A DNA stretch of 64,000 nt from Bradyrhizobium retamae (lineage in GTDB: Bacteria; Pseudomonadota; Alphaproteobacteria; Rhizobiales; Xanthobacteraceae). Position numbers and translations under genes: made by a program. Within the stretch, counting starts at the first letter, position 1, and each line of letters starts with the position of its first letter. The stretch spans positions 224,822 to 288,821 of the forward strand of contig NZ_LLYA01000181.1 in the NCBI RefSeq assembly GCF_001440415.1, written 5' to 3'. Positions 25,143-34,489 of this stretch are shown here, piece by piece. The notes under the pieces were generated by a model that was given only the letters and a program-made list of their open reading frames with translations, did no database searches and was not told the DNA's origin.

Positions 25143-26684
25143 TTATGGCTGGACCATGCGCAGCGGGACGATGAAGTCGGTGCCTTCGCCGGTTTCGCCG
25201 CCCGTGTTGATGCCGTGATCGGACACCACGATCGAGCTACCAGTGGTCAGCATCTCGGCGATCCGCGCAATCGCCTCGGGAGCGACGGCGATGCGGTCCA
25301 GCGCCTCGGCCGGACTGTTCGCCGCCAGCAGCAGCTTTGCCTCGACGGGCGCTGCGCCGGGCATCCTGCCGCGCCGCGCAGCGGGGGTAGTGTTATCGAT
25401 CCGCGCAGCGTTGCGGGCCGTGACCGGCAGCGAGACTACCGACCAGCGCAACAGGTTGGGATCGTTCTTATCGGCCTCGACGGTGAACACATGGGTGCCA
25501 AGCGGCCGGTCGCTTGGCGCAATCGTCACCGGCAAATCGAACTGCGGCTTGAAGCTCTCGCGGACGTACAGCTTGGAATCCTTGCGGCTGACGAACACCG
25601 CGATCTGGCCGGGACGCCTGGGCGGTTCGACCCTGGCAGCCTTGTCCGCGCCGGGCAGGCGCGCGGTATCCTTCTTGACCTCAGGCGCAACAACCGAGGC
25701 AGCCGGTGTATCAGCGATCGCCTTCGTGGGCTCACCGGCTGCCGGGATAGTTGGCTCGGATTTCGGCGCGTCGGCCTTTGCCTCCGCGCTCGACGTGTCA
25801 CTGACAGGCGTTGCGTCGGACATGGTAACGACGGCGCTCGTCGGCAGAGCGCTGCCGGCATCCGCCGTGTGGGTCTGTTCGCGCAACGGCGCCGCGTGGC
25901 CGACGGTCGATCGGAGTTCGAGGCTTGGGCCCGCGCCGCCCGCGTCCGCGCCCTTGTCGCCCTTCGCCGCGGGCGCATCGGTCGTGGGATCGTCGGCGAT
26001 GAGCGGCTGCGGGACTTTCTGCGCCACCAGCAAGGGGTGCGAGAAACTGGCAGGCGTGATCTGGCCGGGCGTGATGATGACGCGCGCCCCCATCCTGGTC
26101 CAGTTCCACATCTTCACGGCGAAGGCGGTTGGCATACGAATGCAGCCATGCGACGCCGGATACCCCGGCAGCACGCCGGCATGCAGCGCAATCCCCGACC
26201 AGGTGATGCGCTGCATGTAAGGCATCGGCGCGCCGCTATAGATGTTGGAGCGGTGCATCTTGTGCTTCTGGATGATGCTGAATACCCCCATTGGGGTCGG
26301 ATGATCCTTCGTGCCCGTCGACACCGGGCTTTCGGCGAACAACCCGTTGGCGTCGTAGACGCGGACTTTCTGCTGCTCGATCGAGACGGCGATGATCAGC
26401 GGCCCCTGCGGTTTGGCGTTGGTTTCCTTGATGGCCGCCTCGGTCTTGGCTGACGGCCGGCGCACCTTCGGCTTGCGCGGCTGCGCCGGCGGCATCGGCC
26501 GGTAATAATAGCCGGCGTCGGAATCGTGCCAGTAGAACATGGCGGCGGCATCCGCCTGGGAAGCGGCCGCTAAGGAACCGGCCGCGGTCATTATCGCAAT
26601 CTGCCAAAATCGCAGTTTTGAAATCGTCGCGCCCGCAATCCTCGCACTGAACGCTCGATGCCTGCTCACGCGCATAATCCTCAA
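25143..26684 (-). CDS. L,D-transpeptidase with long proline/alanine-rich spacer
   Basis: 513 residues, exported (signal ending QADAA near residue 47). The YkuD domain spans ~95-210 with catalytic LHAGVLPGYPASHGCIRM, His168 and Cys181. It is followed by ~130 residues of low-complexity Ala/Thr/Pro/Lys sequence and a second C-terminal region (~370-510) beginning GQIAVFVSRKDSKLYVR that looks like another YkuD-like fold lacking the catalytic Cys. L,D-transpeptidases cross-link peptidoglycan or attach proteins to it. ATG at 26675 is an alternative start. Divergent from creA. Confidence 0.87.
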   Translation of the reverse strand: MRIMRVSRHRAFSARIAGATISKLRFWQIAIMTAAGSLAAASQADAAAMFYWHDSDAGYYYRPMPPAQPRKPKVRRPSAKTEAAIKETNAKPQGPLIIAVSIEQQKVRVYDANGLFAESPVSTGTKDHPTPMGVFSIIQKHKMHRSNIYSGAPMPYMQRITWSGIALHAGVLPGYPASHGCIRMPTAFAVKMWNWTRMGARVIITPGQITPASFSHPLLVAQKVPQPLIADDPTTDAPAAKGDKGADAGGAGPSLELRSTVGHAAPLREQTHTADAGSALPTSAVVTMSDATPVSDTSSAEAKADAPKSEPTIPAAGEPTKAIADTPAASVVAPEVKKDTARLPGADKAARVEPPRRPGQIAVFVSRKDSKLYVRESFKPQFDLPVTIAPSDRPLGTHVFTVEADKNDPNLLRWSVVSLPVTARNAARIDNTTPAARRGRMPGAAPVEAKLLLAANSPAEALDRIAVAPEAIARIAEMLTTGSSIVVSDHGINTGGETGEGTDFIVPLRMVQP

Positions 26685-26940
26685 ATCCGGGTACTCGAAT
26701 CCACTGTCTTGTCTACTCGTTTGTTGTCGCTAAGGCGAAAAGCGTTCACCAGCATAGGCCTTCTAATTGCAGCGCTTTTCGACCCAATCGTAGCAAAAAA
26801 GCCTCACATTCCGTTAAACCGCGCCTGCTTGATCTGACGCCATCGATAAGGCGGTACTGCGGCCGTCCAAAGCCTCCAGCAGCCTTCCTGTGCGGTTTTC
26901 TGCCACTACATAAGCGGCGAGCCCTTCAGCGGAGATATCA

Positions 26941-27489
26941 ATGACATCCAAGGCCATCGTTAAGCGTGACAAGAAGTGGAGAAGTCTGGCCTTGGTGGTG
27001 CTCGCGCTGACATTGTGGCAGGCGGGCCCGGCATCGGCCGCAGAAGAGCCCGACTTGATCTTCCGTCGCTCGACGGTCTTCAAATGGCTGAGCCCCAACG
27101 ACAAGCTCGCGACCTACGCGGTCGACGACCCCGAGGTTGAAGGCGTCGCCTGTCACTTCACGGTGCCGGAAAAGGGCGGCTTCAAGGGCTGGCTCGGCCT
27201 TGCCGAGGAAGTCTCGGACATCTCGCTGGCGTGCCGCCAGGTCGGTCCCATCAAGTTCAAGCATAGCCTGGAGCAGGGCGACGATATGTTCCGGCAACGC
27301 CGCTCGCTGTTCTTCAAGAAGATGCAGATCGTTCGCGGCTGCGACGCCAAACGCAACGTACTGGTCTACATGGTCTATTCGGACAAGCTGATCGAAGGTT
27401 CACCCAAAAACTCCACCTCCTCAGTGCCGATCATGCCCTGGGGTGCCACTGAGGCCGCGGTTCAGAAATGCGGTGAATTCATCCAGTAA
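26941..27489 (+). CDS. creA: CreA family exported protein
   Basis: 182 residues with a signal peptide (SLALVVLALTLWQAGPASAA). The mature part has the CreA phrases STVFKWLSPNDKL, VEGVACHFTVPEKGGFKGWL, ISLACRQVGPI, and SVPIMPWG near the end, with paired cysteines. CreA is a conserved periplasmic protein of unknown biochemical role. GGAG lies six bases before the ATG. It is separated from the divergent L,D-transpeptidase gene by 256 bases in which I see no other feature. Confidence 0.88.
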   Translation: MTSKAIVKRDKKWRSLALVVLALTLWQAGPASAAEEPDLIFRRSTVFKWLSPNDKLATYAVDDPEVEGVACHFTVPEKGGFKGWLGLAEEVSDISLACRQVGPIKFKHSLEQGDDMFRQRRSLFFKKMQIVRGCDAKRNVLVYMVYSDKLIEGSPKNSTSSVPIMPWGATEAAVQKCGEFIQ

Positions 27490-27539
27490 GTCCGATACCG
27501 CCCGGATCCGAGATCGGATCCGGGATGAGGGCATCAAGC

Positions 27540-27833
27540 TTACCGCTTGAGCGGATTGGAATATTGGCGGGCCTCCTGGCCGGGCCCGACCTTGCGGTCG
27601 CGGCAGCCGACCAGATGCACGAACTTCTGCGGCGCAGACACATTGCCGCGAAATTCGCCGCCTTGTTGCGACATCGCGCCACAAAGGCTCACAGGACTCT
27701 CTGAGGCTTTTCCGTGGCGCTCTGTCTTCAGCGAAGGATTGATCCGCTGTTCGGGGCCGTTACTTCCAGACAAATTTTCACCCACCGGCCTGTCAGGTTT
27801 GCGGGTCGGGGTTGCACTGTTGCCATTGCCCAC
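27540..27833 (-). CDS. Possible small hydrophilic protein
   Basis: A frame open to 27980. GTG at 27833 has AAAGGA eight bases upstream and gives 97 residues starting VGNGNSATPTRKPDRP; other starts lie further out. The C-terminal half (VSLCGAMSQQGGEFRGNVSA and KFVHLVGCRDRKVGPGQEAR) looks like a real protein with two cysteines; the N-terminal half is low complexity. Not recognised. It could also be a decayed gene. Confidence 0.35.
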   Translation of the reverse strand: MGNGNSATPTRKPDRPVGENLSGSNGPEQRINPSLKTERHGKASESPVSLCGAMSQQGGEFRGNVSAPQKFVHLVGCRDRKVGPGQEARQYSNPLKR

Positions 27834-28218
27834 GACTGCTGTCCTTTGTTGAGGAAGGGTCACAACGCACAGGCACGCGGAAGGTTGCGTGGCATTCGCT
27901 GAGTCGGCTGGATCGAAGTCTCGGTTCATCCGATCTGCCAGCGAGCGAGGGCGGTTCTCGTCCATTGGACGAGGGCCCATAGTGGCCGCAACGGCCAGCT
28001 TGCGGAGTTCAGCCTGAGCATTTCAAGTCCGAGCGTCCCGGCTGAATTCATTGGGTTTTTCCCGCTATTGCTTCGTCCGACAGGGCCGACGACACAATTC
28101 TCCTGCGCGACGAAACCATTTTTCGTTTTTGGCGCAGATGTCTGGAAACAGCCGACAGATATCAGGTGGCCAACGAGACGGCGGGCACCGCCGGCCACTG
28201 ATAACCGGAGACAGTCAG

Positions 28219-28380
28219 ATGCGGACCATCAGCTTCATCCTCGCTTTGGCCGTCATTCTGGCTGGTTCCTCGATGGCTGGTTCTTCGGATCAGGGCCTGC
28301 CGGGGGTTGGCACCTTCGCCTATAATGGCTCGCCGGTTGCGGCCCAGGTGCCGCTACCGATGGTCGTGGCCGCCAACTGA
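28219..28380 (+). CDS. Small secreted protein, 53 residues
   Basis: GGAG lies eight bases before the ATG. The product has an N-terminal hydrophobic signal (ISFILALAVILAGSSMAGSS) followed by GLPGVGTFAYNGSPVAAQVP and a short hydrophobic end. It looks like a tiny exported protein of a type I have seen in bradyrhizobia. No function known. It is on its own, 44 bases before the next gene. Confidence 0.6.
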   Translation: MRTISFILALAVILAGSSMAGSSDQGLPGVGTFAYNGSPVAAQVPLPMVVAAN

Positions 28381-28424
28381 GCGTAGCGGATCCTTTGCAA
28401 CGAGATCGCCGATAAAGGCTCGGT

Positions 28425-28820
28425 ATGTTCGTACGCATCTGTTCTGCTGTTATCTTTGCGTCTCTTCTCAGCGGCGCGGCACAGGCTCAAGTCCAGTTTC
28501 AGCCGCCGCAGACCTCGTTCCGCTCGCTCCTCAAGGTGCCCGATCCGCGCGGCGAGTTCGTGCGGCTCTGCGCGCCCCGCATGGTCGGACGCTGGGCGCA
28601 TCCCGAAAGCGTTTGCGGCTGTCTGCACGACTACGCCGTCGCGACCGTGGAAGATGCCGACCTGCGCGAAGCGCTGCTGCGCGGCATCAGCGAGACCGGG
28701 GTGCCGACGATCGAGACCGCATGGGTGCCGGCATCGAAGCGATCCGAGATCGGCCCGACCTTCACCAAGATCGCCAAGCCGACGCTGCAATGCATGTTCG
28801 AGCCGGCGACGAACCAGTAA
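28425..28820 (+). CDS. Secreted protein of unknown function
   Basis: 131 residues with a signal peptide ending GAAQAQ (cleavage near residue 22). The mature part begins VQFQPPQTSFRSLLKVPDP and carries three or four cysteines (RLCAPRM, VCGCLHDY, LQCMFE), so disulfides are likely in the periplasm. Not recognised. No operon partner: the next gene is 185 bases away. Confidence 0.65.
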   Translation: MFVRICSAVIFASLLSGAAQAQVQFQPPQTSFRSLLKVPDPRGEFVRLCAPRMVGRWAHPESVCGCLHDYAVATVEDADLREALLRGISETGVPTIETAWVPASKRSEIGPTFTKIAKPTLQCMFEPATNQ

Positions 28821-29005
28821 GCGCGGCTCGCAAATATTTTCCGCCCCTTGGTTCTACTGCGTCATAGCTGCCCAGAGCTATTCGCTCGACGACTTCCTGG
28901 CGCACCAGCGCGCGAACGTGATGCGCTGTGGCGCGGGGTCGTCGGCCGATACGGAAGCTGGTAGGTTAGGCTCGGTATCGAGACCGATTGCACAAAGGAG
29001 CTGTT

Positions 29006-29455
29006 ATGAAATCTCTTTTTGTCGGCCTGATCGGCCTATTGTCGCTGGCCATATCTCCGGCGGTCGCCGCCGACGCTGCGACACAGGAAGCCAACAAGAA
29101 GGCCGTGCTCGAATTTTACGATGCGGCTCTCAATCGGAAGGATTTTGATGCCGCGGCGAAGTTTTTCGGGCCGCATTACATTCAGCACAATCCGACGGCG
29201 CCGGATGGCATCGAGGGCTTCAAGGCCTTCCTCGGCTTCCTACGCGAGAAATTTCCGGACTCCCGCAGCGAGATCAAGCGCGCTTTTGCCGATGGCGACT
29301 ACGTGATCGTCCACGTCCACAGCGTGCGCGAGAAAGGCACGCGCGGCCGCGCCATCGTCGACATTTTCAGGCTGGAGAACGGCAAGATCGTCGAGCATTG
29401 GGATGTCGTGCAGGAAATTCCCGAGAAGGCCGCCAACACCAACGGCATGTTCTAG
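29006..29455 (+). CDS. SnoaL/NTF2-like exported protein
   Basis: 149 residues with a signal peptide ending AVAAD. The rest is a SnoaL-like alpha+beta barrel: AVLEFYDAALNRKDFDAAAKFF, HYIQHNPTAPDGIEGFKAFL, and VDIFRLENGKIVEHWDVVQEI. Members of this fold include polyketide cyclases and many proteins of unknown role. AAAGGAG lies just before the ATG. It is convergent with the next small gene. Confidence 0.8.
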   Translation: MKSLFVGLIGLLSLAISPAVAADAATQEANKKAVLEFYDAALNRKDFDAAAKFFGPHYIQHNPTAPDGIEGFKAFLGFLREKFPDSRSEIKRAFADGDYVIVHVHSVREKGTRGRAIVDIFRLENGKIVEHWDVVQEIPEKAANTNGMF

Positions 29456-29471
29456 GCTGGTGCGGCCGCCG

Positions 29472-29732
29472 CTAGCGCTTTTTGGTCCCCAGCCGCGGAA
29501 TGCACTTGCGGGTGCGAAGCACGCCTGACGTCGTCATCTGCGAGCCCTGGACTTCCTTGATTTGTCCCGTCGGACACGATCCATCATCGACCAGGACGCG
29601 CTGGCCGAGCCTGAGGTCGACAATGTCCTGTTCGCGCGAGACCGCCTGAGCAAGGGCCATCGTTGCATAGCCGAGTACGCCTACGATCAACGCACCGGTG
29701 ATGAGATACGAGACGTTGCGATGGCCGGGCAT
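29472..29732 (-). CDS. Small membrane-anchored protein (possibly DUF6719)
   Basis: 86 residues: a membrane helix near the start (LITGALIVGVLGYATMALAQ), then QDIVDLRLGQRVLVDDGSCP and a Cys-containing C-terminus with a basic end. The phrase DLRLGQRVLVDDGSCPTGQI resembles a small bradyrhizobial family that I believe is DUF6719; this is from memory. Role unknown. It is followed by the MocR regulator gene on the other side of an 87-base gap. Confidence 0.6.
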   Translation of the reverse strand: MPGHRNVSYLITGALIVGVLGYATMALAQAVSREQDIVDLRLGQRVLVDDGSCPTGQIKEVQGSQMTTSGVLRTRKCIPRLGTKKR

Positions 29733-29819
29733 TGGGTATTTCCGTTCGTGAAGTTGATTTGAGCATCGAGCTTAGTGACGTGGCCGCGATTCTGATAGAG
29801 CGCGGGCCGGCGCGAGTGG

Positions 29820-31325
29820 TCAGGTGGCGGCCTTCAGCCGTTTGACCTTGCCAGTTCCAGCCTTGTTCGGCTTGCCGTTTGCCTGCAAGGCGGCCAGCGA
29901 TGACTTCGCGAGTCGCTCGGCCGACGCGATCAGTTGTGGCAGCTTGTGGCCGGCAAAGCCGAGGACAAAGCCTGGAAGCGGACGTGTGCGGAAACAAGTT
30001 TCCGCCAGCAGCCAACCTGCGACGCCGGCTTCGGCCTTTGCCTGTGCGGCGATACGCGGATCGACGGATGGATCGAACTGCGCGACCAGATGCAGGCCCT
30101 GCGAGGGCATCGGCACCGAGAGTTTTCCCTGCGATTCCGCCGAGAGGGTCGAAGCAAGCACGTCCCGCGCTTCGCGATAGATCCCTCGCACCCGGCGCAG
30201 GTTGGCCGCGAACGCGCCGGAATTCAGCATGTCTGCGACGGCGCCCTCGAGCAGCGTGCCGGGAAAGCGGTCGAGCGCGGCACGGGCTGTCGTCACCGGC
30301 CCGACGAGCCGCTCGGGCAGCGCGCAGTAGCCGATGCGCAATCCGGGGAACAATGTCTTTGCAAACGTGCCCATGTAGATGACGCGCGAGAGATGATCGA
30401 TGCCGGCGAGCGACAGCAGCGGCGCGCCGTCATATCGAAATTCGCTGTCATAGTCGTCCTCGATGACGAAGGCGTCCGCATCCCTGGCCCAGTCGAGCAA
30501 TTCCAGCCGCCGCGGCATCGACATCTGCACGCCGAGGGGAAATTGGTGCGACGGTGTCACATAGGCCGCGCCAGCCGAAGGAGCGAGGGCCCGGCCCCTG
30601 GCCACGATCAGGCCCGAAGCGTCGACCGGCACCGAGATGGGGCGCAGGCCGCAATGCTCGATCGCCCTTCGTGCGGCGGGATAGCCGGGGTCTTCGCACC
30701 AGATCTGATCGCCGGATTTCAGGATCGCGCCCAGCACGATCCGTAAGCTATGCTGCGTTCCCGATGTCAGCATGATCTGGTCGGGGTCGCAGCGCAGACC
30801 ACGTGCCGACAGCAAATGATCGGCGATCGCGGCGCGGAGTTCGCGGCTGCCCCTGGGGTCGCCGTACTGCAGGTGCTCGGCACCGAAGGCGCGCATGCGC
30901 CGGCCGGCAAACGCCCGGAAGCGCTGCAGCGCCCGTTCGTCGATGTGCGTGCAGCCGAGCGCCAGCGGGCCTTGTTGCGGCGGCTCGATCGCGATCTTCG
31001 TCCTGCGAGCGTCGTGGAAGCGGGCGGGAATGCGCGCGGCGACAAAAGTGCCGGAGCCGACGGTGGCTACCGCAAATCCGTCCGCGATCAGGCGCTCATA
31101 GGCCGACGTGACGGCGTTGCGGCGGAAGCCGGTCTGCTTGGCCAGCGTGCGCGACGGCGGCAGCGGCTCGCCGGGCTTTGCAGTTCCGCCCGTGATGGCG
31201 TGGCACAGCGCCTGATAGAGCCGGTGTTGGGAGGAGGCGTGCGGCGTCACGTGGGCGCCGGAGAGATCGAGGGCGAGCTCGGGCTTGCGTCGCGCCGGAG
31301 GGGAATTGGTCGGAATTTTTCGCAT
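29820..31325 (-). CDS. MocR/PdxR-type regulator (GntR HTH fused to aminotransferase-like domain)
   Basis: 501 residues. The N-terminal GntR-type winged helix (residues ~30-95; GEPLPPSRTLAKQTGFRRNA) is joined to a fold-type I aminotransferase-like domain with the PLP-binding Lys323 in GTFAKTLFPGLRIGY and the cofactor aspartate in EDDYDSEFR. Such proteins sense pyridoxal phosphate or amino compounds and usually control a divergent gene. ATG at 31325 is chosen; an upstream TTG at 31370 is possible. It faces the PNPOx-like gene, whose promoter carries direct repeats (see operator). Confidence 0.87.
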   Translation of the reverse strand: MRKIPTNSPPARRKPELALDLSGAHVTPHASSQHRLYQALCHAITGGTAKPGEPLPPSRTLAKQTGFRRNAVTSAYERLIADGFAVATVGSGTFVAARIPARFHDARRTKIAIEPPQQGPLALGCTHIDERALQRFRAFAGRRMRAFGAEHLQYGDPRGSRELRAAIADHLLSARGLRCDPDQIMLTSGTQHSLRIVLGAILKSGDQIWCEDPGYPAARRAIEHCGLRPISVPVDASGLIVARGRALAPSAGAAYVTPSHQFPLGVQMSMPRRLELLDWARDADAFVIEDDYDSEFRYDGAPLLSLAGIDHLSRVIYMGTFAKTLFPGLRIGYCALPERLVGPVTTARAALDRFPGTLLEGAVADMLNSGAFAANLRRVRGIYREARDVLASTLSAESQGKLSVPMPSQGLHLVAQFDPSVDPRIAAQAKAEAGVAGWLLAETCFRTRPLPGFVLGFAGHKLPQLIASAERLAKSSLAALQANGKPNKAGTGKVKRLKAAT

Positions 31326-31327
31326 GG

Positions 31328-31355
31328 AATTGGCACTATCGCAGACCAAATTGGC
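31328..31355. promoter_or_regulatory. Candidate MocR operator: direct repeat AATTGGC
   Basis: AATTGGC occurs at 31328-31334 and 31349-31355, 21 bases apart (two helical turns), in the 75-base gap between the divergent genes. MocR proteins are known to bind direct repeats in such gaps. The match is short and unsupported by experiment. Confidence 0.4.
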
Positions 31356-31400
31356 CGGTACAACTCTCAACGATCGCTCACCGATCCAACAGGAGCTGCC

Positions 31401-32126
31401 GTGACCGAAGCCGTGACTGCCGATGTGTATCCGCTATCGCCGCGCAACCAGGTGAAGCGCCGTCATGATCGCGGCTTCTACGACCACGCCACGGTGCACA
31501 GCCTGCTCGACGCCTCGATGCTGTGCCACGTCTCCTACGTGATCGACGGCCAGCCCTATTGCACGCCGACATTCTTCTGGCGGGAAGGGAGCAGGCTGTA
31601 CTGGCATGGCAGCAGCGCCAGCCGCATGCTGCGAAACCAGTCCGAGGGCGAGAGGGTCTGCCTCACGGTTGCGCATCTCGACAGCCTGGTGCTGGCCCGC
31701 TGCGGATTCAACCATTCGGCGGACTACCGCGCCGTGATGGCCTTCGGCACCGCCTATCTCGTCACCGATCCGGTGGAGAAGGAGCGCGCGCTCGTCGCCA
31801 TGGTCGACCGATTCTTTCCCGATCGGACCGCGACGTTAAGGCAAAGCACGGCGCAGGAGATCAAGGCGACATCGGTGATCGCGATGGAAATCGAGCAGGC
31901 GTCCGCCAAGATCAGGTCAAAGGGTGTCGCCGACGACGAGGAGGACTATGAGCTGCCTGTTTATGCCGAGCGTATTCCGGTGCGGACGGTGCTGGGCCGG
32001 CCGGAACCCTGTCCGCGGCTTCTCGACGGCGTCGAGCGGCCGACCTCGCTGAGCGGCTATTCAGAAGGCCGCCTGCTCGAAGATGCATTGCGGGATGCGC
32101 ATTTTGCGCATTACGCCGGCGGCTGA
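31401..32126 (+). CDS. Pyridoxamine 5'-phosphate oxidase-like FMN-binding protein
   Basis: 241 residues of the PNPOx-like split-barrel fold. Start RRHDRGFYDHATVHSLLDAS, then CHVSYVIDGQPYCTPTFFWR and the FMN-region HGSSASRMLRNQSEGERVCL; such proteins bind flavin and often act on pyridoxine or related compounds. GTG at 31401 is chosen for AGGAG six bases upstream; the long upstream open frame is antisense to the regulator and not coding. Divergent pairing with the MocR gene suggests control by it. True substrate unknown. Confidence 0.83.
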   Translation: MTEAVTADVYPLSPRNQVKRRHDRGFYDHATVHSLLDASMLCHVSYVIDGQPYCTPTFFWREGSRLYWHGSSASRMLRNQSEGERVCLTVAHLDSLVLARCGFNHSADYRAVMAFGTAYLVTDPVEKERALVAMVDRFFPDRTATLRQSTAQEIKATSVIAMEIEQASAKIRSKGVADDEEDYELPVYAERIPVRTVLGRPEPCPRLLDGVERPTSLSGYSEGRLLEDALRDAHFAHYAGG

Positions 32127-32183
32127 GATCGGGGTAGGGTGCGCACTCCCGACTTCCTGAAATTCCTTTACTGGAGCTGCCGC

Positions 32184-33461
32184 ATGACGACCGATACGCA
32201 ACAAAGAATCCTCGACGCCGTCGACGCCGGCTTTGATGCCCAACTGGCGACGACAAAGGATTTCGTTGCGATCCCCTCGACCCGCGGCGCCGAGGGGCCG
32301 TGTCAGGACATGATCGGCGATCTCCTGCGCCAACGTGGCTACGAGGTCGACGATTGGCATATCGACGTCGAGGATTTGAAGAATCTGCGCGGCTTCGGTC
32401 CGATCGAGCATGATTTTTCCAAGGCGCGCACGGTGGTGGGTACGTATCGTCCCGCGAACAATGCCGGCAAATCGCTGATCCTGCAGGGCCATTGCGACGT
32501 GGTGCCGGCAGGTCCCCTCGACATGTGGGAGACGCCGCCGTTCTCGCCCGCCATCAAGGACGGCAAGATGTACGGCCGCGGGGCCTGCGACATGAAATCC
32601 GGCACCATCGGCGCGCTCTATGCGCTGGATGCAATCAAGGCCGCAGGGCTGAAGCCGACGGCGCGCATCCACTTTCAGTCGGTGATCGAGGAGGAGTCGA
32701 CCGGCGTCGGCGCGCTCTCGACGTTGCAGCGCGGCTATCGCGCGGACGCATGCTTCATCCCGGAGCCGACGGGCGAGACCATGGTGCGCTCGCAGGTCGG
32801 CGTGATCTGGTTTCGCCTGAAGGTGCGCGGCTTCCCAGTGCACGTGTTCGAGGCCGGCGCCGGAGCCAACGCAATCATGGCGGCGTATCATTTGATCCAC
32901 GCGCTGCAGAAGCTCGAGGCCGACTGGAACGAGCGCGCCAAGGCGGACCGCCATTTCAAGGCGCTCGCCCATCCGCTCAACTTCAACCCCGGCATCATCA
33001 AGGGCGGCGACTGGGCCTCCAGCGTACCGGCCTGGTGCGACGTCGATTGTCGCATCGCGGTCCTGCCGGGCTGGTCGATCGCCGAATGCCAGAAGGAGAT
33101 TTTGGCCTGCGTGTCGGCGGCGGCGCGCGATCACCGATTCCTCTCCAACAACCCGCCTCAGGTCGAATGGTCGGGCTTTTTGTCGGAGGGTTATGAACTG
33201 ACGAACTCGACTGAGCCGGAAGCCGCTTTCGCAAAAGCGTTCGACGCTGTCTATGGCGGCGCGGTGCCGGATCGCGCGTTCACCGCGCTGACCGATACCC
33301 GGTTCTACGGGTTGAATTACAACATCCCGAGCCTCTGCTTCGGCGCGAAGGGCGCCGCGATGCACGGCTTCAACGAGTATGTCGAGCTGGACTCGCTGCG
33401 AAAGTCGACCAAAGCCACCGCGCTGTTCATTGCGGAATGGTGCGGGGTGGAGAAGGTGTAG
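32184..33461 (+). CDS. M20 family amidohydrolase (ArgE/DapE-like deacylase)
   Basis: 425 residues, two-zinc peptidase/deacylase. Zinc and catalytic residues are in LQGHCDVVPAG (His103, Asp105), GRGACDMKSGT (Asp136) and the general base in IEEESTG (Glu169/170). A dimerisation domain interrupts the catalytic halves. ATG at 32184 has GGAG upstream. It follows the PNPOx-like gene after 57 bases and may share its transcript. The substrate could be an N-acyl amino acid, but this is not determinable here. Confidence 0.87.
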   Translation: MTTDTQQRILDAVDAGFDAQLATTKDFVAIPSTRGAEGPCQDMIGDLLRQRGYEVDDWHIDVEDLKNLRGFGPIEHDFSKARTVVGTYRPANNAGKSLILQGHCDVVPAGPLDMWETPPFSPAIKDGKMYGRGACDMKSGTIGALYALDAIKAAGLKPTARIHFQSVIEEESTGVGALSTLQRGYRADACFIPEPTGETMVRSQVGVIWFRLKVRGFPVHVFEAGAGANAIMAAYHLIHALQKLEADWNERAKADRHFKALAHPLNFNPGIIKGGDWASSVPAWCDVDCRIAVLPGWSIAECQKEILACVSAAARDHRFLSNNPPQVEWSGFLSEGYELTNSTEPEAAFAKAFDAVYGGAVPDRAFTALTDTRFYGLNYNIPSLCFGAKGAAMHGFNEYVELDSLRKSTKATALFIAEWCGVEKV

Positions 33462-33482
33462 CCGCGCTGCCGGCCTCACCCC

Positions 33483-33566
33483 GTCATTGCGAGGAACAAA
33501 GCGACGAAGCAATCCATGCTTCAGCGTGCGCGGCCCGATGGATTGCTTCGCTTCGCTCGCAATGAC
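33483..33566. repeat. REP-like palindromic element
   Basis: An 84-base inverted repeat: GTCATTGCGAG at 33483-33493 pairs with CTCGCAATGAC at 33556-33566, and GAAGCAATCCAT (33506-33517) with ATGGATTGCTTC (33538-33549). This is the widely scattered 'gtcattgcgag...gaagcaatcca' palindrome of Bradyrhizobium and relatives (from memory). It sits between two convergent genes. Confidence 0.75.
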
Positions 33567-33576
33567 TGCGGAGAGT

Positions 33577-34365
33577 TCATGGCTGCTCCGCCCACAACGC
33601 CTTCACGATGGCATCGAGCCCGTCCGTCAGCGCCGCCGGTCCCGGCTGCAGGATTATCGTCGACTTGATTTCGACAATGCGATTGTTGCGCACCGCCGGA
33701 ATCCCGCCCCAGCCCGGACGCTGCCGGATGCGGTCGGGCACGACTTTCTTGCCGCACCAGGACGCGAGGATCACCTCGGGCGCGGCGTCACGCACCGTAT
33801 CAGGCGAAATGATCCGGTCCTTGGCCGCCTGCTGAAACCGCAGCTTCGGCAGCGCGTCCTCGCCGCCGGCGATCTCGATCAGTTCGGAAACCCAGCCGAT
33901 GCCGGAGATCAGCGGATCGTCCCACTCCTCGAAATACACCCTCGGCCTGGGCGAGGCGCGGGGCGCTGCTGCGATCCGCGCGAGCCGCTCCTGGAAACTT
34001 CTGGCGAGCTGATCGGCACGCTCCGCCGCACCGACCATAGCCCCCAGCGTCCGGATCATCGCGAGGATGCCCGCGATGTCGCGCTGGTTGAAGACATGGA
34101 CGGCGACGCCCGCGCGCACGAGGTCGGCAACGATGTTTGCCTGCAGATCAGAGAAGGCGAGGACGAGGTCGGGCTCAAGCGCCAGAATCTTTGGAATGTC
34201 TGCCGATATGAAGGCCGAGACCCGCGGCTTCTCGCGACGGACGCCCGGCGGGCGCACCGCATAGCCGGAGACACCGACGATGCGGTCCTGCTCGCCGAGC
34301 AGGTACAGCGTCTCCACGGTCTCCTCGGTCAGGCAGACGATCCGGCGGGGCGGGAAGTAGCGCAT
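33577..34365 (-). CDS. Cobalamin-binding/BtuF-like protein, no signal peptide
   Basis: 262 residues of the BtuF/ABC solute-binding (class III) fold. Begins RIVCLTEETVETLYLLGEQD and contains EPDLVLAFSDLQANIVADLV, YFEEWDDPLISGIGWVSELI and GPAALTDGLDA. Such proteins bind vitamin B12 or iron chelates, usually in the periplasm, but no export signal is seen here even with the longer starts (34395, 34449). No transporter or B12 gene is adjacent. The role is therefore uncertain; an annotation as cobalamin-binding follows the family only. Confidence 0.72.
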   Translation of the reverse strand: MRYFPPRRIVCLTEETVETLYLLGEQDRIVGVSGYAVRPPGVRREKPRVSAFISADIPKILALEPDLVLAFSDLQANIVADLVRAGVAVHVFNQRDIAGILAMIRTLGAMVGAAERADQLARSFQERLARIAAAPRASPRPRVYFEEWDDPLISGIGWVSELIEIAGGEDALPKLRFQQAAKDRIISPDTVRDAAPEVILASWCGKKVVPDRIRQRPGWGGIPAVRNNRIVEIKSTIILQPGPAALTDGLDAIVKALWAEQP

Positions 34366-34489
34366 GCCGACGGTATGCCGAATTCCGCGCGCCATGTCAC
34401 GGCCGCCATTACCTCGGAGGTCATTGCCTGATTTACCGGCAGCCTCCATTCTGTTCAGGAAATCACTTCAAAGAAAAGCCGGAGGACGA

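Noticed and set aside
30750..31400. N-terminal extension of the PNPOx-like frame
   Set aside because: Antisense to the MocR gene; the GTG at 31401 with AGGAG gives the correct family start.
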